From: Desulfocapsa sp.
Lineage (GTDB): Bacteria; Desulfobacterota; Desulfobulbia; Desulfobulbales; Desulfocapsaceae
Assembly (NCBI GenBank): GCA_030145625.1
Contig: JAQYVF010000003.1
Coordinates: forward strand, 1 to 64,000
Direction: 5' to 3'
DNA: 64,000 bases
Shown here: positions 24,145-33,503 of the stretch, piece by piece
Layout of the letters: every line of letters begins with the position of its first letter
Numbering within the stretch: position 1 is the first letter of the stretch
Made by a program: the position numbers and the translations under genes
Notes under the pieces: model-generated
Databases searched by the model: none
What the model was told of the DNA's origin: nothing
The model's input: only the letters and a program-made list of their open reading frames with translations

Positions 24145-24657
24145 TTAATTCAATGACAACAATTCATCCACTTCGTATTCAATGGAGTGGATTACCGGGG
24201 TTATTTGCGCGGATGAGCTGGCCACTGCCTTGCGCAGCTGACTCCCCCATTGCTTCAGCATATCTGTGGATATCTTACGAATATCATTTTTCTTACACCA
24301 TTCGCTCCCGATCTTGTCACCAAGAACCTGCATGGTCAGCTGGGCCTTGACCTTCTCTTCCTCAGGAACTTTAGCGACCACATCTTCGCTTATATCCTGC
24401 CAGCCATCAAAGAATAAGCCACCTTTCTGAAATTTATCATACCACTTTTTCTCTTCGCGGTTTAACTTTCCCGTGCTCATGGTTGAATACATAGACAAGC
24501 GTTTTTCAATGGAAGCAAGATTTGCAGCATGCTGGCAATCATTGAGATTGGCAGCCAGAGCCATATCCCTATGAGCACCTGCAAGGAGGAAAGTTATGGC
24601 TAGAAACGAAGCCAAAGCTGTATGTCTTTTTTTCAGAAGCATAGAAAACCTATCCAT
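24145..24657 (-). CDS. Secreted protein of unknown function
   Basis: A 170-residue protein with a signal peptide (basic KKRH, then hydrophobic 'LASFLAITFLLAGA', likely cut after the ALAA region near residue 36). The mature part is hydrophilic and helical with two cysteines (in 'NDCQHAANLA' and 'SEWCKKNDI') that could form a disulfide. I recognise no family. It follows the cobalamin genes on the same strand with 63 bp between, but has no obvious link to them. An internal ATG (residue 6) is an alternative start. Confidence 0.55.
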   Translation of the reverse strand: MDRFSMLLKKRHTALASFLAITFLLAGAHRDMALAANLNDCQHAANLASIEKRLSMYSTMSTGKLNREEKKWYDKFQKGGLFFDGWQDISEDVVAKVPEEEKVKAQLTMQVLGDKIGSEWCKKNDIRKISTDMLKQWGSQLRKAVASSSAQITPVIHSIEYEVDELLSLN

Positions 24658-24720
24658 TAGTAAAATGTGTTATAGTTAAAACATATCTCTCTTGTACAGC
24701 AAAGTCAAGCCCCTGCTCAC

Positions 24721-25359
24721 TTAGACAAGACGCAAAAGAGCATTAATAATGGCAACCGACACAGTGGTTCCCCCTTTTCGGCCAAGAGATGTAATAGAAG
24801 GAAAATCCTGTTCGTAAAGGATATCTTTTGATTCTTCTGCATTAACAAAGCCAACCGGCACTCCAATGACCAGATCAGGGTTCGCCCGTCCTTCTTCAAT
24901 AAGCTTTATTGCTGCCAACAGGGCTGTGGGTGCGTTGCCGATGGCAACTATTCCCACATTTTCCGCGATTCCCTCCTCAAGGGCAGTCTCTGATCTGGTT
25001 TTCCCCTGAGTCCTTGCAAGGACTGCAATCTCTGGATCAGCCACCCTGCAGATGATTTTCCCGCCATAAGGCTCGAGTAAAGTGCGGCTGATTCCGGCAG
25101 TGGCCATGTTGACATCAGTGAGGATACTTTTTCCAGAACGGATAGCAGCCAGACCTGCCTCAATGGCACGGTCATGAAAACGAATACTTGCAGCAAAGGA
25201 AAAATCACCGGTGGCATGGATTACCCGTCGGATGACAGCAAACTCACTCGGATCAAGGGTGTCTGGATTTATTCCTGTGCGCTCTTCAAACTCCTCTTCA
25301 ATAATTCGAAAGCTTTCCGTTTCTATGTCCTGTGGCTCTATCTTGAGTATTCTTTTCAT
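24721..25359 (-). CDS. cbiC: Cobalt-precorrin-8 methylmutase
   Basis: A 212-residue enzyme moving a methyl group from C-11 to C-12 of cobalt-precorrin-8 to give cobyrinate. Recognised by 'RRVIHATGDFSFAASIRF' (with the conserved histidine), 'LTDVNMATAGI' and 'VIGVPVGFVNAEESKDIL'. Length about 210 is standard. Last gene of the minus-strand cobalamin operon, 56 bp after cbiA. The start context has AGGAAAAAAAT. Confidence 0.95.
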   Translation of the reverse strand: MKRILKIEPQDIETESFRIIEEEFEERTGINPDTLDPSEFAVIRRVIHATGDFSFAASIRFHDRAIEAGLAAIRSGKSILTDVNMATAGISRTLLEPYGGKIICRVADPEIAVLARTQGKTRSETALEEGIAENVGIVAIGNAPTALLAAIKLIEEGRANPDLVIGVPVGFVNAEESKDILYEQDFPSITSLGRKGGTTVSVAIINALLRLV

Positions 25360-25415
25360 ATTTTTTTCCTGCTTTCAATAAACTGCTTTAATTTTACAAA
25401 CAGAGGATCATCGTG

Positions 25416-26771
25416 TCAGCTGATCTCAGAGGCCTTACTCAAAGAGTTAATAAAATTTTCCACATTTGCACGGCTCCTGCCAAAATGAAGATGGATATAG
25501 CCACCAAGCACATTCCTGTATTGATACCCTTCATTACGACCATCTTCCAATCCATAGAGGGTTATTACATCTTCAGGGATATCTATAAGCTCTGAATAAT
25601 GAAATTCATGACCATGCAGCCATTCTCCCTTCTTTCCAAAGAAACAATCCTTTTCCAGTTGCGGTCTGCGATATCCCAATCGGGAAAAACGTGTTTTCAT
25701 CCGTACCTGAAAGGGAAAAATTCCACACATGGCGTGAGACACCTGATCGATGTCACTGATCTGCTTACAAAGATACATAAATCCACCACATTCCGCATAG
25801 ATTATACCACCAGAGATCGCAAATTGGTAAACAGATGCCAGCATCTCATGATTGGCGCCAAGAGTTGCTGCGTGAAGTTCCGGGTAACCTCCGCCAAAAT
25901 AGACACCATGACATCCTCTGGGTAATGCATGATCTGTCAAAGGGCTGAAGAAGACCAACTCTGCACCAGCCTCTTCCAACATGCGAAGATTTTCCTGGTA
26001 ATAAAAACAGAAGGCCTTGTCTTGGGCTACGGCCAAACGTACTTTTGCTGGAGTCTTAGCAACAACCTTCTTACTCAGAGAACGGGTAGTGGGCGACCTC
26101 TTTGTCAGCTGCAGCAACTGATCAAGATCGATATGCCGTTCCACATTTTCAATAAGACCAGTCAGCTGTTCACTGCTCAAGGGATTTTCGTCACCCATAT
26201 GCAAGCCCAAATGTCGATCAGGAATCTCAAAACGGAGATCACGGGGGAAAAAACCAAGAATACGACTCTTACAGTTAGACTGGACCGCCTGCTCAATAAG
26301 TTCACGATGACGGGGTGAGCCGACCCTGTTAAAGATGATTCCACAGATATTGACCCCTGAGGAGTATTCTTCAAACCCTTTGACCACAGCAGCCACACTC
26401 TCTCCGGCAGAACGGGAATCTACAACCAGAACAACAGGGAGCTGAAGAACAGTGGCCAGAGAGGCTGAACTGGCCCTCCCGCCATCAAAGAGTCCCATCA
26501 CTCCTTCCACCACAGCAACGTCCTGTCCTGCCAAATGATCACTAAACACATCGGAGCAAAAGGCTTTCCCACACATCCTGAGATCAAGATTGGAGGAAAC
26601 ATGACCTGTAACCATTTTATGAAGACTGGGATCGATAAAATCAGGCCCACACTTAAAAGGCTGCACTTGCAATTCTCTTGCCTTGAGGGCGGCCATAATG
26701 CCAAGTGTTAAGGTGGTCTTCCCGGAACCGCTGGTGGTTCCGCCTATGAGAAAGGCAGATAATGTGTTCAT
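25416..26771 (-). CDS. cbiA: Cobyrinate a,c-diamide synthase
   Basis: A 451-residue glutamine amidotransferase that amidates the a and c side chains of cobyrinate with ATP. The N-terminal dethiobiotin-synthetase-like ATP domain has the P-loop GTTSGSGKTTL and 'FKCGPDFIDPSLH'. The C-terminal GATase domain has the nucleophile in 'YAECGGFMYL' and the histidine in 'HGHEFHYSEL'. Length normal (about 450). Its start overlaps the cbiB stop by 4 bases (ATGA-type), giving coupled translation. Confidence 0.95.
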   Translation of the reverse strand: MNTLSAFLIGGTTSGSGKTTLTLGIMAALKARELQVQPFKCGPDFIDPSLHKMVTGHVSSNLDLRMCGKAFCSDVFSDHLAGQDVAVVEGVMGLFDGGRASSASLATVLQLPVVLVVDSRSAGESVAAVVKGFEEYSSGVNICGIIFNRVGSPRHRELIEQAVQSNCKSRILGFFPRDLRFEIPDRHLGLHMGDENPLSSEQLTGLIENVERHIDLDQLLQLTKRSPTTRSLSKKVVAKTPAKVRLAVAQDKAFCFYYQENLRMLEEAGAELVFFSPLTDHALPRGCHGVYFGGGYPELHAATLGANHEMLASVYQFAISGGIIYAECGGFMYLCKQISDIDQVSHAMCGIFPFQVRMKTRFSRLGYRRPQLEKDCFFGKKGEWLHGHEFHYSELIDIPEDVITLYGLEDGRNEGYQYRNVLGGYIHLHFGRSRANVENFINSLSKASEIS

Positions 26772-27775
26772 AGCAGAAAATAAAGAAAGGCTCTTCGCAA
26801 TAAGAGCATCAAGAGAAGAAAGAGAAAAGATCCCAGGAGCATAAGTTTGTTGGATCTCAGAATATCGGTAGCCTCTATTTCACGACCGGGTTCTCCGATA
26901 CAAGGCTTGCTCACCACTTTCCCAAAATAATTTGAGACACCACCAAGCTGAACGCCCAGGGCTCCGGCCACTGCCGCTTCAGGATGTCCAGCATTTGGGC
27001 TTGCATGTGCAAGCCTGTCCTTAACAAAAACCCTGAATGCCCCCTGACAGTCCAGGCCGAGAAAAAGTGCAGCCGGGACAAGAAGCAGTCCACTGATCCG
27101 TGCCGGGACAAAATTGACCAGATCATCCAGTCGAGCTGCGCATCTGCCGAAAAAGAGATAACGATCATTTTTATAACCAATCATAGAATCCATGGTATTC
27201 ACCGCCTTGTAGGCCATGGCTCCCAAGGCTGCCAACACTATTGGATCTGTTCCGGTCACTGGAGCAAGCATTGAAAAAAGAATAGCGTAAAAAAGTGGCG
27301 CTGTCACACCATCTACCATGTTTTCGGCCACGGTTTCCACGCAGGCTCGAATAATTCCGGCCCTGCTGAGTGTTTCAGTGTCTCTCCCCACTATTTGTGA
27401 GATTGCAATTCTGGCCCGCTCCAGGGAAGTGGTATCCTCTAATGCCAGGTAAACTGATTTGGAATGGACAACCAGATCCCGTGCAGCAACGGAGGTGTAG
27501 AGAACGAAAACAGCAAGGACCTGAGCGAGTATGACAGAGAGCAATGAAGCGCTTACAAGAAGGATTGCTGTCACACTAAGGGTCAGACCAATAACCGAAG
27601 CGACGGTCAATGCTCCAGCAAGGAGCTGAGATTTCACAAGACGCCCAAAGACTGCTTCACACCAGGTACAGAACAGTCCTATAAGTCGTACCGGATGAGG
27701 AAACCAGCGAGGATCACCACAAAAGAGATCGAGGAGCACTGCAGCCCAGAGCTGTAGTTCAAACAAATAGGTCAT
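26768..27775 (-). CDS. cbiB: Adenosylcobinamide-phosphate synthase
   Basis: A 335-residue inner-membrane protein joining aminopropanol phosphate (or aminopropanol) to adenosylcobyric acid. It shows the family opening 'LLDLFCGDPRWFPHPVRLIG', 'ACVETVAENMVDGVTAPLFYA', 'NTMDSMIGYKNDRY' and 'SPNAGHPEAAVAGALGVQLGG', with about five membrane segments. Length is typical (310-340). Sits 9 bp after the cobD-cbiP fusion, consistent with the reaction order: the fusion supplies both the linker and cobyric acid, and CbiB joins them. Confidence 0.95.
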   Translation of the reverse strand: MTYLFELQLWAAVLLDLFCGDPRWFPHPVRLIGLFCTWCEAVFGRLVKSQLLAGALTVASVIGLTLSVTAILLVSASLLSVILAQVLAVFVLYTSVAARDLVVHSKSVYLALEDTTSLERARIAISQIVGRDTETLSRAGIIRACVETVAENMVDGVTAPLFYAILFSMLAPVTGTDPIVLAALGAMAYKAVNTMDSMIGYKNDRYLFFGRCAARLDDLVNFVPARISGLLLVPAALFLGLDCQGAFRVFVKDRLAHASPNAGHPEAAVAGALGVQLGGVSNYFGKVVSKPCIGEPGREIEATDILRSNKLMLLGSFLFLLLMLLLRRAFLYFLL

Positions 27776-27784
27776 AGTAAGCGA

Positions 27785-30400
27785 TCAAAGACCAAGCAAT
27801 TGGTAAACCCTGTCCATATCCATTCCCCTGCGCACTACATCTGCTAAGCGGTCAAAGGCAGGTTCCAGATTATAGGAACAAAGGGGACCTTCATACGGTT
27901 CCAATCCTTTTCGCTGCCGCACCCGATCTATGAACCATCGACGAAAGAGATCTGAATCAAAGACGCCGTGAAGATAACTGCCCCAGATGAGCCCGTCCTC
28001 AGAAGCAGTGCCGCAGGACGAATTGTCATCATAAGAGAAAAGAGAATCGCTGCTGGTGCGAGTGAGTCCATGATGAATCTCGTAACCGACAACTGCCTGC
28101 CCGGAAGGGATATGAATACCCTCCTTTCTTACCAGGGTCTTGTCCGGAGCCAAAAAGGTGTGCATATCGATAAGTGCCAGCCCCTGGATCTTATGATTTG
28201 TAGACTCAATCCCATGTGGGTCTTCAATGCTGGATCCAAGCATCTGATAGCCGCCGCATATGCCAACCACCTCACACCCCTGCTCTGCCCTCTTTTGAAT
28301 TTCGGCAGCTATTCCTGACTCAATGAGAAAGAGAAGATCACCTATCACATTTTTGGAACCGGGCAATAGAATTACATCAGGTGAGCCCAGGTCTGCAGGC
28401 TGAGAAACCATCCGCAGATAGACATCCGGTTCTTCGATGAAAGGTTCGATATCGGTGAAGTTTGAAATGTGAGGCAGGCTGACAAGCGCAATTTCGATAT
28501 GTTCCCGATCAGGTTTCGTACCTTGAAAAAGACCGTCTTTGAAGGATACGGAATCCTCTTCAGGGATACCATGATTGGCAAGGTAGGGAATCACACCCAG
28601 AACTTCCTTACCGGTGTGGGCAGCAACATAGTCATGGGCATCCTGAAGCAGTGAGCTCTTTCCTCGGAAACGGTTAACCAGAAATCCTGCCACCAAGCTA
28701 CGTTCCCACTGGTTGAGCACCTCCATGGTGCCGACAAAGGAGGCATACACCCCGCCTCTGTCAATGTCGCCCACCAGGATCACCGGTGATTCTGCATAAC
28801 GAGCCATGCGCATGTTGACTATGTCATGCCGCTTGAGATTGACTTCACCAGGTGACCCTGCTCCTTCCAGAACTATGGCCTGATAATCTGCAGCCAATGC
28901 ATCATAACAGGAACAGGCCTCTTGCATGGCCTGTTCCTTGTAATGCACATATTCCATAACTGTCATGTTTCCAACCGGCCGTCCCTTAACGATGACCTGA
29001 CTGCCAGTATCGGAGTTGGGTTTAAGAAGTACGGGATTCATGCGTACATCCGGGTCCAGGCGTGCGGCCTGGGCCTGCACCACCTGAGCCCTGCCCATCT
29101 CAAGACCGTCAAGAGTAACAAAGGAGTTGAGAGACATATTCTGGGCCTTAAACGGTGCCACCCGCACCCCGTCCTGGAGCAAGATGCGACACAGAGCAGC
29201 GGTGAGTACTGATTTCCCGGCATTGGAAGAAGTCCCCTGAAACATGATAGCCGGTGTCTTCTTTGGCCTTGTGTTGTTTCTCTGCTTTTGCTCGGAACCC
29301 GGCATAATCTTTGATAACGCATCAAGGAAATGCCTGTTTTCCTGGTGATTGCGCACTGCTATCCGGAAATAACCCGTACCAAGGCCACGATAGTTGGCGC
29401 AGTCCCTGATCAGAATATTCTGTTCTTCCAGTTTTTCTTGTACCTCGCTGACCGTAAGTCTTCCTTTCAGATGAAGAAGAAGATAATTGGCCTCGGAGGG
29501 AAACAGCTGCAGATCACCAAAAGCGGACAAACCCTTTTGCAAAGAATCCCTGCACTCGACACAGTACTGCCTGGATTCCTGCCAGTACGCTCTGTCCAGA
29601 AGGGCTCGCTGCCCAACCTTCTGAGCCAGGCTGTTCACCGTCCAGGGAGGCAGCAGACGCCGCAGATTGTTGGCTATGGCAGCAGGAAAGATACCAAAGC
29701 CAAGGCGCAGTCCAGGGATGGCATAAAATTTAGTCAGGGAATGGAGGGTGAGGATATTTGGCGCTGCAGCGGCGACACTCTGTCCGTCCTCTACAAAATC
29801 GAGGAAGGCCTCATCGACAAGAAAAAGAACCTGGGGATGCTCTTCTGCCAGCTCCACAATATCCGCCGCTGCCATACATCTGCCGGTCGGGTTATTTGGT
29901 GTTCCGAGGATAAGCAGATCCCCTGGGAGAAGAGCAGCACTGATCTGTTTCGGGTCTGGCACGAAATTCTGGGAAGGATCGAGAGAAAGAGTCTGCACCG
30001 GAATTCCGGCAAGTTCCATCACCTTGATGTAATCGATATAACAGGGAACAGGAATGATAGCCCTTTTGCAGTCAAGAACACGTGGCAGCTGATAGAGGAG
30101 TTCGGTAGAGCCGTTGGCCACCAGTACTGTTTCAGAGGGAACCTCGTAGCTCTCACTTATGATCCCGGCAAGTTGCGAAGCAGAGGGATCAGGATAATGG
30201 AGGATGGAGTCCACCTCCCTGCTCAGACAGGGACGAAGCCACTCGGGGGGCCCCAGGGGATTAATGTTGGCACTGAAATCCAGGATAGAGTCCAGTTCAA
30301 CCCCTTTGCTTCTGGACACGGCGTGGACATTCCCTCCATGTCCGTATGAGATATCTCCTGCTTTCATATTTTCAACATGCTCTAAGAGTGATGACGGCAT
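27785..30400 (-). CDS. Fused threonine-phosphate decarboxylase and cobyric acid synthase
   Basis: An 871-residue two-enzyme protein. Residues of about 20-365 are a PLP aminotransferase-fold domain like CobD/CobC: 'GHGGNVHAVSR', 'LDFSANINPLGPPEWL', the PLP lysine in 'LHSLTKFYAIPGLRLGF' near 226. It would make aminopropanol phosphate from threonine phosphate. Residues of about 383-871 are cobyric acid synthase (CbiP/CobQ): P-loop GTSSNAGKSVL near 392, 'FKAQNMSLNSFVT', 'GDIDRGGVYASFVGT', nucleophile cysteine in GICGGYQMLG near 716, and 'GSYLHGVFDSD'. Both halves look complete. Separate genes in most organisms; the fusion links two branches meeting at CbiB. Confidence 0.93.
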   Translation of the reverse strand: MPSSLLEHVENMKAGDISYGHGGNVHAVSRSKGVELDSILDFSANINPLGPPEWLRPCLSREVDSILHYPDPSASQLAGIISESYEVPSETVLVANGSTELLYQLPRVLDCKRAIIPVPCYIDYIKVMELAGIPVQTLSLDPSQNFVPDPKQISAALLPGDLLILGTPNNPTGRCMAAADIVELAEEHPQVLFLVDEAFLDFVEDGQSVAAAAPNILTLHSLTKFYAIPGLRLGFGIFPAAIANNLRRLLPPWTVNSLAQKVGQRALLDRAYWQESRQYCVECRDSLQKGLSAFGDLQLFPSEANYLLLHLKGRLTVSEVQEKLEEQNILIRDCANYRGLGTGYFRIAVRNHQENRHFLDALSKIMPGSEQKQRNNTRPKKTPAIMFQGTSSNAGKSVLTAALCRILLQDGVRVAPFKAQNMSLNSFVTLDGLEMGRAQVVQAQAARLDPDVRMNPVLLKPNSDTGSQVIVKGRPVGNMTVMEYVHYKEQAMQEACSCYDALAADYQAIVLEGAGSPGEVNLKRHDIVNMRMARYAESPVILVGDIDRGGVYASFVGTMEVLNQWERSLVAGFLVNRFRGKSSLLQDAHDYVAAHTGKEVLGVIPYLANHGIPEEDSVSFKDGLFQGTKPDREHIEIALVSLPHISNFTDIEPFIEEPDVYLRMVSQPADLGSPDVILLPGSKNVIGDLLFLIESGIAAEIQKRAEQGCEVVGICGGYQMLGSSIEDPHGIESTNHKIQGLALIDMHTFLAPDKTLVRKEGIHIPSGQAVVGYEIHHGLTRTSSDSLFSYDDNSSCGTASEDGLIWGSYLHGVFDSDLFRRWFIDRVRQRKGLEPYEGPLCSYNLEPAFDRLADVVRRGMDMDRVYQLLGL

Positions 30401-30440
30401 AAAAGTACTTCATCTGAACGTGTGAATTCCAATAATCTTG

Positions 30441-31235
30441 TTAAAAAGAAACAGTGAAGACAACGGCAGTGGCAAGTTCCGTAAGCTCACAGACCGCACC
30501 CAGGGTGTCTCCGGTGGCCCCGCCGATTTTACGAAAACAACAGAAGGAAAAGAGCGCAACCGTTACCAGAAGAGCTGCCAGCAACAGAAAGGCAATTTTC
30601 CAGGAAAAGATGAGTGCAACCAAGGCATAAAAGAACAGAGTGGCCAGGCCAAGTATACGGCTGTCTGCAGAGTAGAAAAGACCGCCAAGACCTTCGGTTG
30701 TGCGTGCATAGGGAAGAACAGCCATGGTAAGTAAGATGGCAGTCCTTCCGGCCAGAGGCATGAGAAAGACAGCCATGACCATAGTGGCAACGGGCATAGC
30801 AGAGAGTGCACCATATTTCCCAAGGAGCACAAAGATAAGTACAATCACGCCCATGGCTCCACTGCGACTGTCACGCATGATATCAAGGGCCTGTTCGCGA
30901 GGCCGGGCACTGAGCAGCCCATCTCCACTGTCCGCCAGACCGTCCAGATGCAAACAGCCGGATATTCCTGCCATAAAAACAATTGCCAGAACAGCAACCA
31001 GAGAAGGAGGCAGAACAGTCCCTCCCAGAAAGACAACAGCTGCAGCCATCACTCCGATCAGCAGTCCAACAAGGGGAAACCAGATCAAACTGGCCTGAAA
31101 AAAACGACCATCTTCTTTGCTTTTCCAGGAAATGGGAATGATGGTGAGAAAGCGCAGGGCAGTGAGCAGAGAGGCTAGGGGGAAACGCAGCCCGAGCCAC
31201 AAAGCATTCTCATGCCCGGCAGAGTCACCTCCCAT
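30441..31235 (-). CDS. cobS: Adenosylcobinamide-GDP ribazoletransferase (cobalamin synthase)
   Basis: A 264-residue membrane enzyme joining adenosylcobinamide-GDP with alpha-ribazole(-phosphate), the final assembly step. It shows 'LLTALRFLTIIPI', 'GCLHLDGLADSGDGLL' (conserved D-x-x-x-D-x-x-D), 'DSRSGAMGV' and 'KIGGATGDTLGAVCELTE', with six or seven membrane helices. I chose ATG 31235, just one base past the cobT stop; an in-frame ATG at 31298 would add 21 residues overlapping cobT and without family similarity. Length agrees with the family (about 250-265). Confidence 0.94.
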   Translation of the reverse strand: MGGDSAGHENALWLGLRFPLASLLTALRFLTIIPISWKSKEDGRFFQASLIWFPLVGLLIGVMAAAVVFLGGTVLPPSLVAVLAIVFMAGISGCLHLDGLADSGDGLLSARPREQALDIMRDSRSGAMGVIVLIFVLLGKYGALSAMPVATMVMAVFLMPLAGRTAILLTMAVLPYARTTEGLGGLFYSADSRILGLATLFFYALVALIFSWKIAFLLLAALLVTVALFSFCCFRKIGGATGDTLGAVCELTELATAVVFTVSF

Positions 31236-31236
31236 C

Positions 31237-32301
31237 TTATTTGTCGGATCCGGCAACGGCTGCCTCTTCAAAGGTAGCGACTTCGGTGAGTACGGCAACA
31301 GCAGCTTCCACCAGGTTCATGGCCAGCGCTGCACCTGTTCCTTCACCCAGACGGAGATTCATGTCAAGCAGTGGCCTGCAGCCGATCTTCTCCTGCATGT
31401 AACGATGTCCCGGTTCCATGGAACGATGGGCACAGATAATATAATCCCTGACAAAAGGCTCAATGGCAATGGCAATAAGTGCGCCTGCTGTTGAAATAAA
31501 GCCGTCTACTACGACTGGTTTCTTCAATGCAGCAGCTCCGAGAATAAGACCGGCTATGCCGCCGATTTCAAAGCCGCCAACCTTGGCCAGGATATCGATG
31601 CCGTTTTTTGGATCCGGTTTGTTACATGCGAGAATCTTCTTGATCACTTCCTGTTTGTGCTCCAGCTGTTCATCGTCAAGACCGGTACCTCGACCCGTGA
31701 GCTCTTCAACGGATTTCCCGGTAATGACCGCGGCGATTGCGGTGGAAGGCGTGGTGTTTCCTATGCCCATATCGCCGGTACCAAAGACATCCACCCTACC
31801 TGCTAATTCATTGGCAATATCGATCCCTGATTCAATGGAACGAATGGCCATGGCATTACTCATGGCAGGTCCCCGGGCAATATTATCAGTGCCCAGCCCT
31901 ACTTTTTTATTTATGATTTTACCCTCCCTGGCAAGATCATTCAAATCTGCGGCCACTCCCATGTCCACCACCACCACATCTGCACCGGCCTGTCTGGCCA
32001 AGGCATTGATCCCTGCTCCGCCATTGACAAAGTTATAAACCATCTGCGGAGTTACTTCCTGGGGAAATTTGGACACCCCTTCTGCAACCACCCCGTGATC
32101 ACCTGCCATGGTGATTATGGCCTTTTTTGCCACCGGCGGGGCCATGGAATGGGTCATTCCGGCAAGGTCGATGGCCAGATCCATCAGATCACCCAAGGCC
32201 CAGTGCGGCATCGCCAGTTGATCCAGTCGTTCTTTGGCACGATCTCGGAAATCGCTATCCTGGGGAAAAATATCTTTCAGTGTTCGATCAAGTAAGCTCA
32301 T
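31237..32301 (-). CDS. cobT: Nicotinate-nucleotide-dimethylbenzimidazole phosphoribosyltransferase
   Basis: A 354-residue enzyme making alpha-ribazole phosphate from the lower-ligand base and nicotinate mononucleotide. Typical segments: 'GDHGVVAEGVSKFPQEVTPQM', 'INALARQAGADVVVVDMGV', 'GDMGIGNTTPSTAI' and 'EIGGIAGLILGAA'. ATG 32301 is chosen because AAGGA lies 8 bases upstream and residues before it are not family-like. The base specificity (dimethylbenzimidazole or another benzimidazole) cannot be read from sequence. Located between cobU and cobS. Confidence 0.95.
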   Translation of the reverse strand: MSLLDRTLKDIFPQDSDFRDRAKERLDQLAMPHWALGDLMDLAIDLAGMTHSMAPPVAKKAIITMAGDHGVVAEGVSKFPQEVTPQMVYNFVNGGAGINALARQAGADVVVVDMGVAADLNDLAREGKIINKKVGLGTDNIARGPAMSNAMAIRSIESGIDIANELAGRVDVFGTGDMGIGNTTPSTAIAAVITGKSVEELTGRGTGLDDEQLEHKQEVIKKILACNKPDPKNGIDILAKVGGFEIGGIAGLILGAAALKKPVVVDGFISTAGALIAIAIEPFVRDYIICAHRSMEPGHRYMQEKIGCRPLLDMNLRLGEGTGAALAMNLVEAAVAVLTEVATFEEAAVAGSDK

Positions 32302-32364
32302 TATATATTCCTTTCTTATCTGCATACCCTTAAAGGGTTGCTATAAAGAGTATGCAGATTGTGT

Positions 32365-32916
32365 TTATTTATTTTCAGATTCTTTTAAAAAAAGTGGGAG
32401 ACCGCAGCTGACAAGGATTACTTCATCGGCAGCCGCTGCCACCATTCTATTACAACGCCCTACCAAATCACGATACAATCTGGCCGACACATTATCAGGA
32501 ACAATCCCCATCCCCACCTCGTTGGAAACACAAATCAAGGTTCCCCGGTATTTGGCAGCTGCGTCAATCAATGCTTCACACCTTGCCTGAACCTCACCTT
32601 CGCCAAAGGACATACCCGACTGTTCAGCTAGATACAGAAGATTGTTAACCCAAAGGGTTAGACAATCAATGAGACATACCGAATCAGATTCCAGTGAACT
32701 GACAATTCCGGCCAGCTCAAGTTCCTCTTCTATGGTTTGCCACATGCCATTCTCACGATCAGCCTTATGCCTGGATATCCGATCATCCATCTCCGGATCT
32801 ATGACCGGGCAGGTGGCCAGAAAGAAATAGGGTCCGGGCAGGGCCTGGGCTCGCGTCAGGGCATAATCACTCTTCCCACTCCTGGCTCCCCCTGTCACAA
32901 GAATCAACCTTCCCAC
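32365..32916 (-). CDS. cobU: Adenosylcobinamide kinase / guanylyltransferase
   Basis: A 183-residue bifunctional enzyme that phosphorylates adenosylcobinamide and then forms adenosylcobinamide-GDP. P-loop GGARSGKSDYAL at residues 8-19, 'RISRHKADRENGMW' with the guanylated histidine (H in RHKADR), and the C-terminal 'SNEVGMGIVP' and 'LYRDLVGRCNRMVAAAADEV'. Length is standard (about 180). Overlaps the cobC-like gene by 13 bases, a sign of a tight operon. Confidence 0.96.
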   Translation of the reverse strand: MGRLILVTGGARSGKSDYALTRAQALPGPYFFLATCPVIDPEMDDRISRHKADRENGMWQTIEEELELAGIVSSLESDSVCLIDCLTLWVNNLLYLAEQSGMSFGEGEVQARCEALIDAAAKYRGTLICVSNEVGMGIVPDNVSARLYRDLVGRCNRMVAAAADEVILVSCGLPLFLKESENK

Positions 32917-33503
32917 GCGCTTTCCCCCAAATTAAGACCGGTGAGAACGCCGCCCTCACTAAAAAGATCCAGAGTGGCAAATCTGCCCTTGTTTATCTGG
33001 AAAAGGAGAAAGTCACTTGGAGCAAGATTCAGAAAATAACAGAGAAGGGTTCGGATAACACCACCATGTGCAATCAAGAGTGTCGTTTTTTCCTGAGAAA
33101 GCAATATTCTTTCACCAACACTGTGTATCCGATCAACAAAGCTGCCAATACGCTCTCCTTGCGGAAAACAAAATTCAGGTGACCAGTTAGCCCACAGCTC
33201 AACCAGTTCGGGGTCGGCTTCTTTTATTTCCCTAAAACTTAAGCCCTCCCATCGACCAAAATCGATTTCACGCAACTCGTTATCATAGCGGACAGAAGAT
33301 TCCGGAAACAGAATTTCAGCACACTGCCTGCAGCGCTCCATGGGACTGGAGAGGATCAGATCGACTTCCTGATGCCGGAAAATATTCTGCAGAGAGGAAA
33401 TCTGGGAAACCCCTTCGGACGAAAGCGGAACGTCAGTGGCACCAACATATTTTTCAGAAAACCCAGTCTTGCCATGTCTCAGCAGAATAAGCCGCCGGTT
33501 CAT
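32904..33503 (-). CDS. cobC: Alpha-ribazole phosphatase-like histidine phosphatase
   Basis: A 199-residue phosphoglycerate-mutase-fold phosphatase. LLRHGKTGFSEKYVGATDVPLS holds the catalytic RHG motif, and 'LREIDFGRWEGLSFREI' and the second histidine 'LLIAHGGVIRTLLC' are typical of CobC. It removes the phosphate from alpha-ribazole-5'-phosphate or cobalamin phosphate. The histidine-phosphatase family is broad, but the position between cbiH and cobU makes the CobC role very likely. Overlaps cbiH by 4 bases (ATGA). Confidence 0.88.
   Translation of the reverse strand: MNRRLILLRHGKTGFSEKYVGATDVPLSSEGVSQISSLQNIFRHQEVDLILSSPMERCRQCAEILFPESSVRYDNELREIDFGRWEGLSFREIKEADPELVELWANWSPEFCFPQGERIGSFVDRIHSVGERILLSQEKTTLLIAHGGVIRTLLCYFLNLAPSDFLLFQINKGRFATLDLFSEGGVLTGLNLGESAWEG

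Noticed and set aside
29330-30349. Plus-strand open frame of about 340 codons opposite the cobD-cbiP fusion
   Set aside because: Antisense to well-supported enzyme domains; no family resemblance.
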